A stretch of DNA of 64,000 bases from Amycolatopsis pithecellobii (lineage in GTDB: Bacteria; Actinomycetota; Actinomycetes; Mycobacteriales; Pseudonocardiaceae). The first letter of the stretch is position 1, and each line of letters opens with the position of its first letter. Below are positions 23,529 through 32,629 of this stretch, one piece after another. The stretch lies in NCBI RefSeq assembly GCF_009707865.1, contig NZ_WMBA01000002.1, positions 1 through 64,000 on the forward strand, read 5' to 3'. Both the position numbers and the translations under genes were made by a program. The notes below the pieces were generated by a model. The model was given only the letters and a program-made list of their open reading frames with translations, ran no database searches and was not told where the DNA came from.

Positions 23529-26500
23529 ATGGGGCTTTCGCAGGTTACCAAGCCGACCGGAAGCAGGCGGATACGCATCCGCAGCCGACCTGCTCGTAGG
23601 AACTATTTCCGCCGTGGCTGTAGTCGGATTGGTCACGAACGGCGCAGCAGACGGGGGCTGGCGCTGGTCGCCGGCCTCATGGTTACCTCTGGTGTCGTGC
23701 CGACCGTGCAGGCGGCTGCGGCGCCGGCGCCGCAGGATCTGGCGAAGTGGGTCAACCCCTTCGTCGGGACCCGTCCTGGCGGCGCGGACCACGGCACTGG
23801 CGGCGGCGCCGGCAACACGTTCCCCGGCGCGGTGGTGCCGTTCGGGATGATGCAGTGGAGTCCCGACACCGTCACCGAGCAGCAGGGCGGCTACTTCTAC
23901 GACAGCACCGCGCTCAAGGGCTTCAGCCTGACGCACCTTTCCGGCGCCGGCTGCGACACCTATGAGGACATCCCATTCATTCCGTACGCGGGCGAGGTCA
24001 CCACTTCGCCCGCGACCGATCCCGGCCGGTACACGATGCCGTTCTCGCACGCGAATGAGCAGGCGACGGCCGGCAAGTACGCCGTCAAACTGGACAGCGG
24101 CGTGAACGTCGAGCTGACCGCGACCCAGCGCACCGGCTCCGGCCGGTTCTCCTATCCACAGAACAGCCCCGCGACTCTGCTGATCAACAGCTCGGGCTCG
24201 ATCACGGGCACCGACGACGCGCAGATCACGATCGGGCGCGACAGCGTCAGCGGCTGGGCCGCCAGCGGCCGCTTCTGTGGCACCGACTCCCATTACCGCG
24301 TGTACTTCTACGCGAAGTTCGACCAGCCCTTCGCATCGATCGGAACTTGGCGCAACGGCACCGTCACCCCGGGCAAGACCACCGAAAACGGTGGCGCACA
24401 GGCGAAAATCGCCCCGCAGACGATGATGGCGCGCTCGCAGTCGAGGCCGCCGACGAACACGACGGTGAGCGGACCCGGCAGTGGCGGTTACGTCACGTTC
24501 GCGCCGGGCGCCTCCGTGAACGTCCAAGTAGGACTGTCCTTTGTGTCCACCGATGGGGCGCAGGCGAACGTGCGCGCGGAGAACAACCACCGCTCGTTCG
24601 ACGACGTCGCCGCCGCGGCCCGCAAGGCGTGGAACGACCGGCTCAACCAGGTTCAGGTGACGGGCGGCTCGCGCGCCGACAAGACGACGTTCTACACCGC
24701 GCTCTATCACTCGCTGATCCAGCCGAACGTCTTCTCCGACGCCGACGGCAGGTACACCGGATTCGACGGCCGGGTGCACACGGCCGACCGCGGCCACGCG
24801 ATGTACACCAACTTCTCCGGCTGGGATATCTATCGCTCGGAAATCCAGCTGCTGGCTTTGCTGGCGCCCAAGGAGACTTCCGATATCGCGCGGTCGATGA
24901 TCGCCTACGCGGCGCAGGGCGGGTCGTGGGACCGCTGGACGGTGGCGAACGACTACACCGGCGTGATGAACGGCGACCCGTACCACATCATCGTCTCCAG
25001 TGCGTATGCCTTCGGCGCCAAGGACTTCGACGCGAACACCGCCTTGCTGTCGATGGTCCGTGGCGCCACCCAGCCCACCACGCAGGGCTATACCGAGCGC
25101 CCGGGACTGGCGGACTATCAGACGCTCGGGTACGTGCCGGGTGCCGGTGCGGACACTCTGGAGTACACGAGCGCGGACTTCTCCATCGCCCAGCTCGCGC
25201 AGCGGCTGGGAGACAGCTCGACGTATCAGAGCTTCATGAAACGGGCTCAGTACTGGCAAAACCTGTACAACCCTGCGACCGGCTACCTCCAGCCGCGTCA
25301 GGCCGATGGCACGTTCAGTACGCCGTACAACCCGGCCGGCTCGTCCGGCTGGGTTGAAGGAAATGGCGCGCAGTACAGCTGGATGGTGCCGTACAATGCG
25401 GCCGGACTGGTCACCGCCTATGGCGGGAACCAGCCGACTCAGTCGCGTTTGGACGAATTCTTCACCGAACTCAACGCCGGGACCCAGGATCCGCATGCCT
25501 TTCTTGGCAACGAACCCAACGCGAACGCCCCGTGGCTGTACGACTTCGCCGGAGCGCCGTACAAGACGCAGGCGCTCGTGCGGCGGGCGATGACCCAGCT
25601 GTACAACCCGAACCCGGAAGGCATCGTCGGAAACGACGACCTCGGGCAGATGTCCTCGTGGTACGTCTGGTCGGCCCTCGGTATGTACCCGGAGATCCCT
25701 GGCCGCGCCGAACTCGTGCTCGGCTCGCCGTCGTTCTCGAACGTCGTGCTGACCACCGGGCTCGGCAAGAAGATCACGATCAACGCCACGGGCAGCGGTC
25801 AGTATGTGACAGGGTTGAAGGTCAACGGCGTCACCACGACGAAACCGTGGCTGCCCGAGGCATTCGTCGCCAACGGCGGCACGCTCGACTTCGCACTGTC
25901 CGGCACGCCAGACACGTCGTGGGGTGCCGCCGCGGCCGACGCGCCACCGTCCTTCCGGGATGGTGAGACACCTGCTGTGTCCTTTGTGGACCCATCAGGT
26001 CTGGTGGTGCCGAGCGGCACCAGCGGCACCGCGTCGATCGGCGCGCAGGACCTGTCCGGTACCACCCGGACCTGGCACTGGACCGCCGCGCCACCGGCGG
26101 GGATCACGGTCACCCCGTCTTCCGGTGATCTCGTCCTTCCTGCCGGCGGCAAGGCTCAGGCGACCGTGACGGTGAGCGTCGCGGGCGGAACGGCCGACGG
26201 GCGCTATCAGGTGCCGATCACGTTGAGCGGTGCCGGTCAGCTGTCGGCCACGCTCGGTGTGCTTGTCGCGCAACCGGGGAGCTGGCTCGCCACGGTGAAC
26301 AACGCCGGAATTTCGCCGGACGCCAAGCCGGCCGCAGGGAACTTCGATGGTGGCGGTTGGAGCTACTCCGCCGACGCGCTGGCCGCCGCCGGTGCGAAGG
26401 CGGGCAGCACGGTCAACGTGGGTGGGCTGTCCTACAGCTGGCCCGGTTTTCCGGCCGGTTCGCCGGACAACGCGATCGCACAGGGGCAGCGGGTGACCGT

Positions 26501-26840
26501 GTCCGGCAGTGGGCGGCTCGCGTTCCTCGGCGCCGGTGCCAACGGCAACGCCTCGGGCACGGTGACGATCACCTACACCGACGGCAGCACCACCACGGCG
26601 AACCTGGGCTTCTCCGACTGGACGCTCGGCGGTGGCGGCGCGCAACCGGCGTTCGGCAACCAGATCGCTTTCACCACGCCGTATCGCAACAGCGGTGGCG
26701 GAAACCCGCAGCAGATCAACACCTACGTGTTCGCCAGCGCGCCGATCGCACTGGCCGCCGGCAAGACCGTCCAAAGTGTCACGTTGCCGCAGAACGTCTC
26801 AGGTGGACAGTTGCATGTCTTCGCGATCGGAGTTGGCTGA
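23529..26840 (+). CDS. secreted GH92 alpha-mannosidase with C-terminal beta-sandwich modules
   Basis: The 1103-residue protein starts at ATG 23529, 6 bp after AGGAGG. An unusually long basic leader (about 45 residues, rich in Arg) precedes the hydrophobic core RGLALVAGLMVTSGVVPTVQA and a likely signal cleavage site. The GH92 body (about 75-800) has WVNPFVGTRPGG, the proposed acid Glu610 in GWVEGNGAQYSW and the base pair Asp703/Asp704 in GNDDLGQMSSWYVWSALG. GH92 enzymes are calcium-dependent exo-alpha-mannosidases of fungal mannans or N-glycans. Two further domains follow: an alpha-galactosidase NEW3-like module (about 820-910) and a beta-sandwich of unknown type (TWLATV- to IGVG-like end). 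The basic leader codons 5-37 lie in a copy of the dispersed 96-bp element. Confidence 0.9.
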   Translation: MGLSQVTKPTGSRRIRIRSRPARRNYFRRGCSRIGHERRSRRGLALVAGLMVTSGVVPTVQAAAAPAPQDLAKWVNPFVGTRPGGADHGTGGGAGNTFPGAVVPFGMMQWSPDTVTEQQGGYFYDSTALKGFSLTHLSGAGCDTYEDIPFIPYAGEVTTSPATDPGRYTMPFSHANEQATAGKYAVKLDSGVNVELTATQRTGSGRFSYPQNSPATLLINSSGSITGTDDAQITIGRDSVSGWAASGRFCGTDSHYRVYFYAKFDQPFASIGTWRNGTVTPGKTTENGGAQAKIAPQTMMARSQSRPPTNTTVSGPGSGGYVTFAPGASVNVQVGLSFVSTDGAQANVRAENNHRSFDDVAAAARKAWNDRLNQVQVTGGSRADKTTFYTALYHSLIQPNVFSDADGRYTGFDGRVHTADRGHAMYTNFSGWDIYRSEIQLLALLAPKETSDIARSMIAYAAQGGSWDRWTVANDYTGVMNGDPYHIIVSSAYAFGAKDFDANTALLSMVRGATQPTTQGYTERPGLADYQTLGYVPGAGADTLEYTSADFSIAQLAQRLGDSSTYQSFMKRAQYWQNLYNPATGYLQPRQADGTFSTPYNPAGSSGWVEGNGAQYSWMVPYNAAGLVTAYGGNQPTQSRLDEFFTELNAGTQDPHAFLGNEPNANAPWLYDFAGAPYKTQALVRRAMTQLYNPNPEGIVGNDDLGQMSSWYVWSALGMYPEIPGRAELVLGSPSFSNVVLTTGLGKKITINATGSGQYVTGLKVNGVTTTKPWLPEAFVANGGTLDFALSGTPDTSWGAAAADAPPSFRDGETPAVSFVDPSGLVVPSGTSGTASIGAQDLSGTTRTWHWTAAPPAGITVTPSSGDLVLPAGGKAQATVTVSVAGGTADGRYQVPITLSGAGQLSATLGVLVAQPGSWLATVNNAGISPDAKPAAGNFDGGGWSYSADALAAAGAKAGSTVNVGGLSYSWPGFPAGSPDNAIAQGQRVTVSGSGRLAFLGAGANGNASGTVTITYTDGSTTTANLGFSDWTLGGGGAQPAFGNQIAFTTPYRNSGGGNPQQINTYVFASAPIALAAGKTVQSVTLPQNVSGGQLHVFAIGVG
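23543..23640 (-). repeat. dispersed TIR element, copy C (inside GH92 coding sequence)
   Basis: In minus-strand orientation this copy begins GTTCGTGACCAATCCGACTA and ends with CGGTCGGCTTGGTAACC. Its ends match those of copies A (61582) and B (41762), while the middle is more diverged. The terminal inverted repeats are GTGACCAATCCGAC and GTTACCAAGCCGAC. Read on the plus strand it encodes part of the basic N-terminal leader of the first GH92 protein, so it seems to have become coding DNA. Confidence 0.65.
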
Positions 26841-26843
26841 GGT

Positions 26844-29201
26844 ATGAAGAGAGTTCTCGCGATCGTGGCGCTGCTTCCGGTGGCCACCATCGCCCCGGTG
26901 GCCACGGCCGCGCCGGGTGACGTGCTCGATTCGGTCAACACGTTCATCGGGACGCAGGACGAAGGCAACACTTTCCCCGGTGCCTCCGCGCCGTTCGGGA
27001 TGACGCAGGTGAGTCCCATCGGTTCGCACTACGCCGGCTACCAGTACACCGACACCGCGATCCGCGGCTTCGGGCACTTCTTCCTGTCCGGCGCGGGGTG
27101 CTGGGAGCAGGGCGGGCTGGTCTCGACCCTGCCCACCACCGGCACCTTCGACCCGGCGAAACCGTCCACTTTCGACCAGAAGGTGTATGCCTCGCCGTAC
27201 ACGCACGACGGTGAGGTGGGCAAACCCGGTTACTACAAGGTGCATCTGACTGGATCCGGCGGGATCGACGTCGAAACCACGGCGACGACGCACACCGGCG
27301 TCGAGCGCTACACCTTCGACAAGTCCGGTCCTGCCAACGTGTTCGTCAACACCGGGCAGGCCGATGACAAGGAACCCGTGAGCGGCAGCAGCGTCCGGAT
27401 CGTCGACGACCGCACCGTCGAGGGCACGGTCGAGTCGCAGGCGTTCTGCGGTGGCAAGCCGTACACGACCTACTTCCGCACGACCTTCGACAAGCCGTTC
27501 ACGAGCTATGGCACGTGGTCGCCGACCGGCGGCACCCCGGGCAGCAAGGAATCGGCGGGCGGTGCCGGGTTGCGCGGTGCCTGGCTCACCTTCGCCGACC
27601 CCAAGTCTGTCACGGCCACCACGGCGATCTCCTATGTGGACGCCGATGGTGCCCGGCGCAATCTCGAAGCCGAAGGAAATCGTGACTTCGACCGGGTCAA
27701 GGCAGCCACGCAGCGAACCTGGCGGCAGGAACTGTCCAGTGTGGACATCAGGAGTGGTAGCGCGGACAACCGGACGGTGTTCTACACCTCGCTGTACCAC
27801 ACGCTCCTGCAACCGTTGACCGGTAACGATGCCGACGGCCGTTATCGCGGTTTCGACAACCAGGTCCACCGCGCCGTCGGCTGGACGTACTACCAGTACT
27901 TCTCGTTGTGGGACACCTATCGTTCGCAGAACCAGTTGCTGGCCCTGCTGCGCCCGAGCCGGGCCCGCGACATCGCGCGAAGCGTGCTGGCGATCCACGA
28001 CCAGGGTGGCTGGCTGCCGCGGTGGGCGTACGCGAACCAGGAAACGAACACGATGAGCGGTGACCCGGTCACTCCATTCCTGGTGGACCTGTGGCGGTTC
28101 GGCGCGTTGAGCGGGCAGGAAATGCAGGCCTACCAAGCACTTCTGCAGAACTCGACGCAAATCCCGCCGGCGAGCTCGCCGTTCCAGGGCCGCGCGGGCA
28201 ACGGGAACTACCAGGCCAACGGGTTCGTCCAGTACGACCCGAACTTCCCGAAGAAGGGGCAGGACACCGACCCGGCGCATGGTGCCTCGGCGACCCTGGA
28301 GTACGCGCTGGCCGACTGTTCGCTGTCGATCATGGCGAAGAGTCTCGGCAGGACGGACGACGCGGCGGCGCTCGCGCAGAAGGGCCGCAGCTACCAGAAC
28401 CTTTGGGACGCCGGCGTTTCCGATCGCGGGTTCACCGGGTTCCCGCGTCCCAAGGTCACCGGTGGCGACTGGTTCACCCCGGCGTCCGGCCCGTTCACCC
28501 CGCAGGGACAGGACGGGTTCCACGAGGGCACGGCGTGGCAGTACCAGTGGCTGGTCCAGCAGGACATCCCCGGCCTGGTGCAGCGGATGGGTGGTGCGGG
28601 CCAGGCGGCCGCGCGGCTCGACGATTTCTTCGCCTATAACGATCTCCTTGCCGACCCGGCGGGCACGGTGCGCGACGAATGGGTCACCGGGCCGTACAAC
28701 TACTACAACCAGTTCCGGTACAACCCGAACAACGAACCGGATCTGCACGCGCCCTGGATGTACACGCTCGTGGGGCAGCCGTGGAAGACTTCCGCGGTGC
28801 TCCGGGCGGCGCACACGTTGTTCACCAACGCGCCCAACGGGGTCACTGGCAACGACGATCTCGGCGAGATGTCCGCTTGGTACGTGTTCAGCTCGCTCGG
28901 GCTCTACCCGGCGGTGCCCGGCACGGGACAGTTCGTGCTGAGCGCGCCGTCGTTCGGCAAAGCCGTGGTGCACTTGGAGAACGGCCGGGACATCGTGCTC
29001 AAATCGGACGGTGCGGACGCGTCACGGATCCAGTACGTCCAAGGGCTGCGCGTCAACGGCGTCTTGAGTGACCATGCTTACGTCGGGCTCGAGCAGCTGA
29101 CCCGAGGGTCCACCTTGGACTTCCGGCTCACCACCGACGCCGCGAATGCCACGTGGGCCAGCGGTTCCGGCGGTGCGCCGCCTTCGCCCTGCGCGAGCTG
29201 A
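26844..29201 (+). CDS. secreted GH92 alpha-mannosidase
   Basis: The 785-residue protein has a classic signal peptide (MKRVLAIVALLPVATIAPVATA, then APGDVL) and a single GH92 catalytic region. Marks are SVNTFIGTQDEGNTFPGASAPFGMTQ, the proposed acid Glu561 in HEGTAWQYQW, and the base aspartates Asp671/Asp672 in GNDDLGEMSAWYVFSSLGLYP. It lacks the extra C-terminal modules of the upstream paralogue. The ATG lies 3 bp after the stop of that gene, so the two are co-transcribed under operator 2. The pair probably attacks different alpha-mannosidic linkages outside the cell and supplies mannose to the divergently encoded importer. Confidence 0.93.
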   Translation: MKRVLAIVALLPVATIAPVATAAPGDVLDSVNTFIGTQDEGNTFPGASAPFGMTQVSPIGSHYAGYQYTDTAIRGFGHFFLSGAGCWEQGGLVSTLPTTGTFDPAKPSTFDQKVYASPYTHDGEVGKPGYYKVHLTGSGGIDVETTATTHTGVERYTFDKSGPANVFVNTGQADDKEPVSGSSVRIVDDRTVEGTVESQAFCGGKPYTTYFRTTFDKPFTSYGTWSPTGGTPGSKESAGGAGLRGAWLTFADPKSVTATTAISYVDADGARRNLEAEGNRDFDRVKAATQRTWRQELSSVDIRSGSADNRTVFYTSLYHTLLQPLTGNDADGRYRGFDNQVHRAVGWTYYQYFSLWDTYRSQNQLLALLRPSRARDIARSVLAIHDQGGWLPRWAYANQETNTMSGDPVTPFLVDLWRFGALSGQEMQAYQALLQNSTQIPPASSPFQGRAGNGNYQANGFVQYDPNFPKKGQDTDPAHGASATLEYALADCSLSIMAKSLGRTDDAAALAQKGRSYQNLWDAGVSDRGFTGFPRPKVTGGDWFTPASGPFTPQGQDGFHEGTAWQYQWLVQQDIPGLVQRMGGAGQAAARLDDFFAYNDLLADPAGTVRDEWVTGPYNYYNQFRYNPNNEPDLHAPWMYTLVGQPWKTSAVLRAAHTLFTNAPNGVTGNDDLGEMSAWYVFSSLGLYPAVPGTGQFVLSAPSFGKAVVHLENGRDIVLKSDGADASRIQYVQGLRVNGVLSDHAYVGLEQLTRGSTLDFRLTTDAANATWASGSGGAPPSPCAS

Positions 29202-29207
29202 CAGGCC

Positions 29208-29251
29208 GCACACCGGGGGGTCGTGACGATGATCACGACCCCCCGGTGTGC
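29208..29251 (+). terminator. terminator of the GH92 operon
   Basis: A perfect 19-bp stem (left arm 29208-29226, right arm 29233-29251, core ACCGGGGGGTCGTGA) with a 6-base loop follows the second GH92 stop by 6 bp. No T tract follows, but the stem is very stable. Confidence 0.85.
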
Positions 29252-29352
29252 TGGTGAGCGGCGTCACGGAGCACACTTGGTACTTGAAACGTCCGACATC
29301 GTGGTTGACATGTTGTCGGGCTTTTTTGTGTTTATCCATTGAGGAGGAAGAA

Positions 29353-29721
29353 GTGTCCAGCAAGGCCGCTCTCGTGTTCCGCGTGGCCGCCGTCGCCGAG
29401 GCGTTCTCCTGGGCCGGCTTGGTGATCGGGATGATCCTGAAGTACGGCTTCTCCGCGTCCCATGAGGGAGGCGTGCCGGTGCTGGGCATGGTCCACGGGG
29501 TGATCTTCATCTGCTACGTGCTGGTGACGCTCGCCGTGTTCCGCCCCCTCGGCTGGAAGCCGAAGACCCTCGTGCTCGCGTTGCTCGCCAGCATCCCGCC
29601 GCTGTTCACGTGGTGGTTCGAGAAGTGGGCGCTGCGCACCGGCAGGCTCGACGGCCCGGAGCGCCTCACCTCTGGCGGCACCGGATTGTTCGTCCGCGAA
29701 GCGGAAACCGCCGCCGCCTGA
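29353..29721 (+). CDS. DUF3817 family small membrane protein
   Basis: The 122-residue protein has three membrane helices: ALVFRVAAVAEAFSWAGLVIGM, VLGMVHGVIFICYVLVTLAVF and TLVLALLASIPPLFTWWFEKW. The pattern with conserved E, H and W residues matches the DUF3817 family, often named YdzA-like. Its function is unknown. The GTG at 29353 follows GAGGAGG at about 6 bp, which decides the start over earlier codons. The upstream region has a T-rich stretch (29321-29327). A strong hairpin shared with the convergent MarR gene follows. Confidence 0.85.
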   Translation: MSSKAALVFRVAAVAEAFSWAGLVIGMILKYGFSASHEGGVPVLGMVHGVIFICYVLVTLAVFRPLGWKPKTLVLALLASIPPLFTWWFEKWALRTGRLDGPERLTSGGTGLFVREAETAAA

Positions 29722-29726
29722 TCTTC

Positions 29727-29762
29727 GAAGAAGCCCCCGCCCATCCCGGCGGGGGCTTCTTC
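29727..29762. terminator. bidirectional terminator
   Basis: The arms GAAGAAGCCCCCGCC and GGCGGGGGCTTCTTC form a perfect 15-bp stem with a 6-base loop. It sits between the convergent DUF3817 and MarR genes and serves both. Confidence 0.85.
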
Positions 29763-29764
29763 GT

Positions 29765-30265
29765 TCAGTCCACGAAGTCGCCGGTGGCCTTGCGGATCTT
29801 GGTGAGCAGGTCGGTGAGCTGAACGGTCTGGTTGGGGGTCAGGCCGACCAGACCGAAATCGATTTCGGTGACCGCCTTGGTCGCTTCCGCGTGCCGGGCC
29901 CGTCCGTCGTCGGTGATCTCCACGAGCGTGGTGCGCCGGTCGGTCGGGTGTGGGACCCGCTTGACGAGACCGTCGCGCTCGAGACGGTCCACAATGTTCG
30001 TCACGCTCGTCGGGTGCAGTTGCAGGCGTTCGCCCATCACCCGCATCGGCAGGCTGGAGCGGCGGGCGAAGGTGAGCAACACGAGCGCCTCGTAGCGGGC
30101 GAACGTGAGCCCGTGGGGTTTCAGTGCGCCGTCCACAGCGGACTGGATGATCTGCTGGACGCGCATCAACCCCGTGACCGCGGCCATCGTGCCGGACGGG
30201 CCGATCCGCTCTTCCCACAACTCGGCGGCGCGGGCGATCGGGTCAAACGGCAATGCGCGGTTCAT
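29765..30265 (-). CDS. MarR family transcriptional regulator
   Basis: The 166-residue protein has the winged-helix MarR domain: LTFARYEALVLLTFARRSSLPMRVMGERL, the recognition helix HPTSVTNIVDRLERDGLV, and the wing KRVPHPTDRRTTLVEITDDGRA. The start at ATG 30265 fits the family length. It is divergent from the small thiamine-binding-like gene with 76 bp between. That gap has no perfect palindrome, so the target is uncertain. The 3' end shares a terminator with the DUF3817 gene. Confidence 0.9.
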   Translation of the reverse strand: MNRALPFDPIARAAELWEERIGPSGTMAAVTGLMRVQQIIQSAVDGALKPHGLTFARYEALVLLTFARRSSLPMRVMGERLQLHPTSVTNIVDRLERDGLVKRVPHPTDRRTTLVEITDDGRARHAEATKAVTEIDFGLVGLTPNQTVQLTDLLTKIRKATGDFVD

Positions 30266-30341
30266 GACCAGGGAAGCTACCAGCGGGTACCGGGTCGATG
30301 GGGCAGGGTGGGGGCTGAGAAGGCAAGAGAGAGGAATGCCG

Positions 30342-30638
30342 ATGCTGGTCGCTTTCAGTGTGAGTCCGTCGGGTGGCGACCCCGAGGGAGGAGTCAGCGA
30401 GGCCGTCGCGCGGGCGGTGAAGGTGGTCCGCGATTCGGGCTTGCCGAATTCCACGAACGCGATGTTCACCAACGTCGAGGGTGAGTGGGACGAAGTCATG
30501 GAGGTCGTGAAACGGGCGGTCGAAGCCGCCGGCGAGGGCTCCGCGCGGGTGTCGCTGGTGCTGAAGGCCGACATCCGGCCCGGCTACACCGGTCAGCTCG
30601 AAGCGAAGGTCGAACGGGTGGAACAGCACCTGCGGTGA
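30342..30638 (+). CDS. MTH1187/YkoF-type thiamine-binding family protein
   Basis: The 98-residue protein has the ferredoxin-like fold pattern of the MTH1187 (UPF0045) family: [56 protein letters not shown] and [13 protein letters not shown]. Members bind thiamine-like ligands and form tetramers, but their cellular role is not settled. I preferred ATG 30342 to ATG 30336 because the GAGAGAGG ribosome site gives better spacing. The thioredoxin-like gene follows 31 bp later in the same direction. Confidence 0.85.
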   Translation: MLVAFSVSPSGGDPEGGVSEAVARAVKVVRDSGLPNSTNAMFTNVEGEWDEVMEVVKRAVEAAGEGSARVSLVLKADIRPGYTGQLEAKVERVEQHLR

Positions 30639-30669
30639 TTCTTGTGAGTTGGCGTGCCAGGATGGAAGT

Positions 30670-31623
30670 GTGACGAATCCACGCGGATCAGCGAACTCAG
30701 CAGCCATGTCGGCTGCGCTGTCGGGCGCGGTTGATCTGTCCGCGCTCAAGGCACGTGCGGACGCCTCGCGCCAGCAGCCGGCAGCACCGTCGCCGGGCGG
30801 CCCCCAGCCACAGGCGCCGACCGGCGCCGTCTTCGAGGTCACCGAGGCTTCCTTCCAGGCCGATGTCGTCGAACGGTCCCTGCAGCAGCTGGTGATCGTG
30901 GACCTGTGGGCGGACTGGTGCGGGCCGTGCAAGCAGCTCAGCCCGGTGCTGGAGCGCCTGGCCGGCCAGGCCGGTGGTGCCTGGGTACTGGCGAAGGTCG
31001 ATGTCGACGCGAACCCGCGGATCGCGCAGCTGTTCGGTGCGCAGTCGATCCCCACGGTCGTGGCGATCGCCGGTGGCCAGCCGGTCGACGCCTTCGCGGG
31101 CGCCCTGCCGGAGCCGGAGGTCAAGAAGTGGCTCAACGCGTTGCTGGATGCGCTCAAGGACAAGCTGCCCAGCATCCGGGACGCGCAGCCCGCCGCCGAG
31201 GCCGAGGTGCCGGAGGACCCGCGTTTCACCGAGGCCGAGGACGCTTTCGAGCGCGGTGACTACAGCGCGGCGGAGGCGGCGTACCAGCGCATTCTCGACA
31301 CGGAACCGGCGAACGAGCTGGCGAAGGCGGCGCTGACCCAGGTCCGGTTCGCCGCCAGGGCCGAGCAGGCGGACCCGTCAGCCGTGGCCCGCGCCGACGC
31401 CGACCCGGCCGACCTGCACGCCCAACTCGCGGCGGCGGACTTCGAGGTGGCGCAGAACAAGATCGAGGACGCCTTCGCCCGCCTGATCAGCACGATCCGC
31501 CGAACCTTCGGCGACGACCGCAACCGGGTGCGCGAACACCTGGTGGGTCTGTTCGAGCTGTTCGACCCAGCAGACGAGCGAGTGGCCAAAGCAAGGCGAG
31601 ACCTGGCTTCGGCGTTGTTCTAA
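30670..31623 (+). CDS. thioredoxin domain co-chaperone with TPR tail (CnoX/YbbN-like)
   Basis: The 317-residue protein has a disordered Pro/Ala N-terminus of about 45 residues. A thioredoxin domain follows (about 50-160) with the intact redox motif [11 protein letters not shown] and the cis-proline SIPTVVA. The C-terminal half is helical and TPR-like ([43 protein letters not shown]). This is the layout of YbbN/CnoX, a holdase that protects proteins from over-oxidation and hands them to chaperones. E. coli YbbN has lost the CxxC redox pair, while this protein keeps CGPC. I chose GTG 30670 with GGATGGAAG just before it. Confidence 0.88.
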   Translation: MTNPRGSANSAAMSAALSGAVDLSALKARADASRQQPAAPSPGGPQPQAPTGAVFEVTEASFQADVVERSLQQLVIVDLWADWCGPCKQLSPVLERLAGQAGGAWVLAKVDVDANPRIAQLFGAQSIPTVVAIAGGQPVDAFAGALPEPEVKKWLNALLDALKDKLPSIRDAQPAAEAEVPEDPRFTEAEDAFERGDYSAAEAAYQRILDTEPANELAKAALTQVRFAARAEQADPSAVARADADPADLHAQLAAADFEVAQNKIEDAFARLISTIRRTFGDDRNRVREHLVGLFELFDPADERVAKARRDLASALF

Positions 31624-31639
31624 GGGGTCGGGTCGAGTG

Positions 31640-31672
31640 CGCTGTGACCGCCTGGGCCGGGCGGTCACAGCG
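31640..31672. terminator. hairpin between convergent genes
   Basis: The arms CGCTGTGACCGCC and GGCGGTCACAGCG pair perfectly over 13 bp with a 7-base loop. The hairpin lies 16 bp after the thioredoxin-like gene and 15 bp before the end of the minus-strand reductase, so it probably terminates both. Confidence 0.75.
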
Positions 31673-31686
31673 AGCAAGCCGGGACG

Positions 31687-32550
31687 CTAGCGCCGGCTGA
31701 CGGCTGCCTCCAGGACCGAACGAAGCGGTGTGGCTGGGCGCTGGAGGAGGTTCTCGAGTTCTCCTCCGGTGGTGGCGAACTCCCCGCGGCGTGCTGCCTG
31801 GAACATGTCGAGCAGGATGGCCGCCTGGTCTGCGGGCATACCGTGTCCGATCAAACTGGCCGTCCACTCGGAGTCGTCGGCAACGATGCGGCGGATCGTG
31901 CGTCCGGTGAGTTCGGTGAGGATATCGGCGATGTCGCTGAAGTCGAGCGCGTCTGGTGCGGTCAGCGGCGGTGTCGGCCCATCGAACCGGCCCTCGTCGG
32001 CGAGGGTGATCGCCGTCGCTTCGGCGAGGTCGGCATGCGTGGTCCACGAGACGGGTCCGTCGGCCGGCACGACGAGCTCACCGGTCTCCAGCGCCTGACC
32101 GAGCAGGAGTGGGACGGTGCTGGCGTAGAACCCGTTGCGCAGTGCGGTGAACGGTGTGCTCGTCTGCACCAGGTAGCGCTCGGTGGCGGCATGGTTGGGC
32201 ATCGGAGGGAAGACCGACTTGTCGGCAGCGCCCTGGTGGCTCGTGTAGAGGATTCGTCTGACGCCGGCATCGCGCGCGGCGTCGATCGCCGCCATATGCT
32301 GGGTGATCGCTGCCTCGCCGATCTGGTTCGTCGAGACGATGAGTACCTGCGTTGCGCCCTCGAACGCCTCGGCGAGGGAGTACGTGTCCGTGAAATCGCC
32401 CCGCCGGACGCGTACCCCGCGTGCGGCCAGGTCGCCGGCACGACTGGTGTCGCGAACACTCACGCCGACCCGATCGGCCGGAACTCGCTTGAGCAGCCGA
32501 TCGACGATCTGGGCGCCGAGCGTGCCGGTGCCGCCGGTAATGATGATCAT
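31687..32550 (-). CDS. NmrA-like NAD(P)H-binding oxidoreductase (QOR2/YtfG type)
   Basis: The 287-residue protein belongs to the atypical SDR/NmrA group. It has the N-terminal nucleotide motif MIIITGGTGTLGAQIVDRLL, then VLIVSTNQIGE, RILYTSHQGAAD and the later FTALRNGFYAS block. Relatives include NADPH:quinone oxidoreductase 2 and redox-sensing regulators. The SDR catalytic Tyr-x3-Lys is not in its usual form, as in the rest of the group. I chose ATG 32550, preceded by GGGATGGGA. It is divergent from a TetR gene with 79 bp between, so it is probably repressed by that protein. Confidence 0.85.
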   Translation of the reverse strand: MIIITGGTGTLGAQIVDRLLKRVPADRVGVSVRDTSRAGDLAARGVRVRRGDFTDTYSLAEAFEGATQVLIVSTNQIGEAAITQHMAAIDAARDAGVRRILYTSHQGAADKSVFPPMPNHAATERYLVQTSTPFTALRNGFYASTVPLLLGQALETGELVVPADGPVSWTTHADLAEATAITLADEGRFDGPTPPLTAPDALDFSDIADILTELTGRTIRRIVADDSEWTASLIGHGMPADQAAILLDMFQAARRGEFATTGGELENLLQRPATPLRSVLEAAVSRR

Positions 32551-32629
32551 TTTACATCCCATCCCTGGTGTGAACACTGATGCTATCGATGTTAGCAACA
32601 AGGATATTAACAGCGGTTATGATGAGGGC

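Noticed and set aside
23478-25496. Long minus-strand open frame (672 codons) opposite the first GH92 gene
   Set aside because: It is an antisense shadow of a high-GC gene: Arg/Val/Gly-rich, no recognisable motif, while the plus strand encodes a complete GH92 protein.
26799-28973. Long minus-strand open frame (724 codons) opposite the second GH92 gene
   Set aside because: Same reason: composition typical of antisense frames and no ribosome site or domain.
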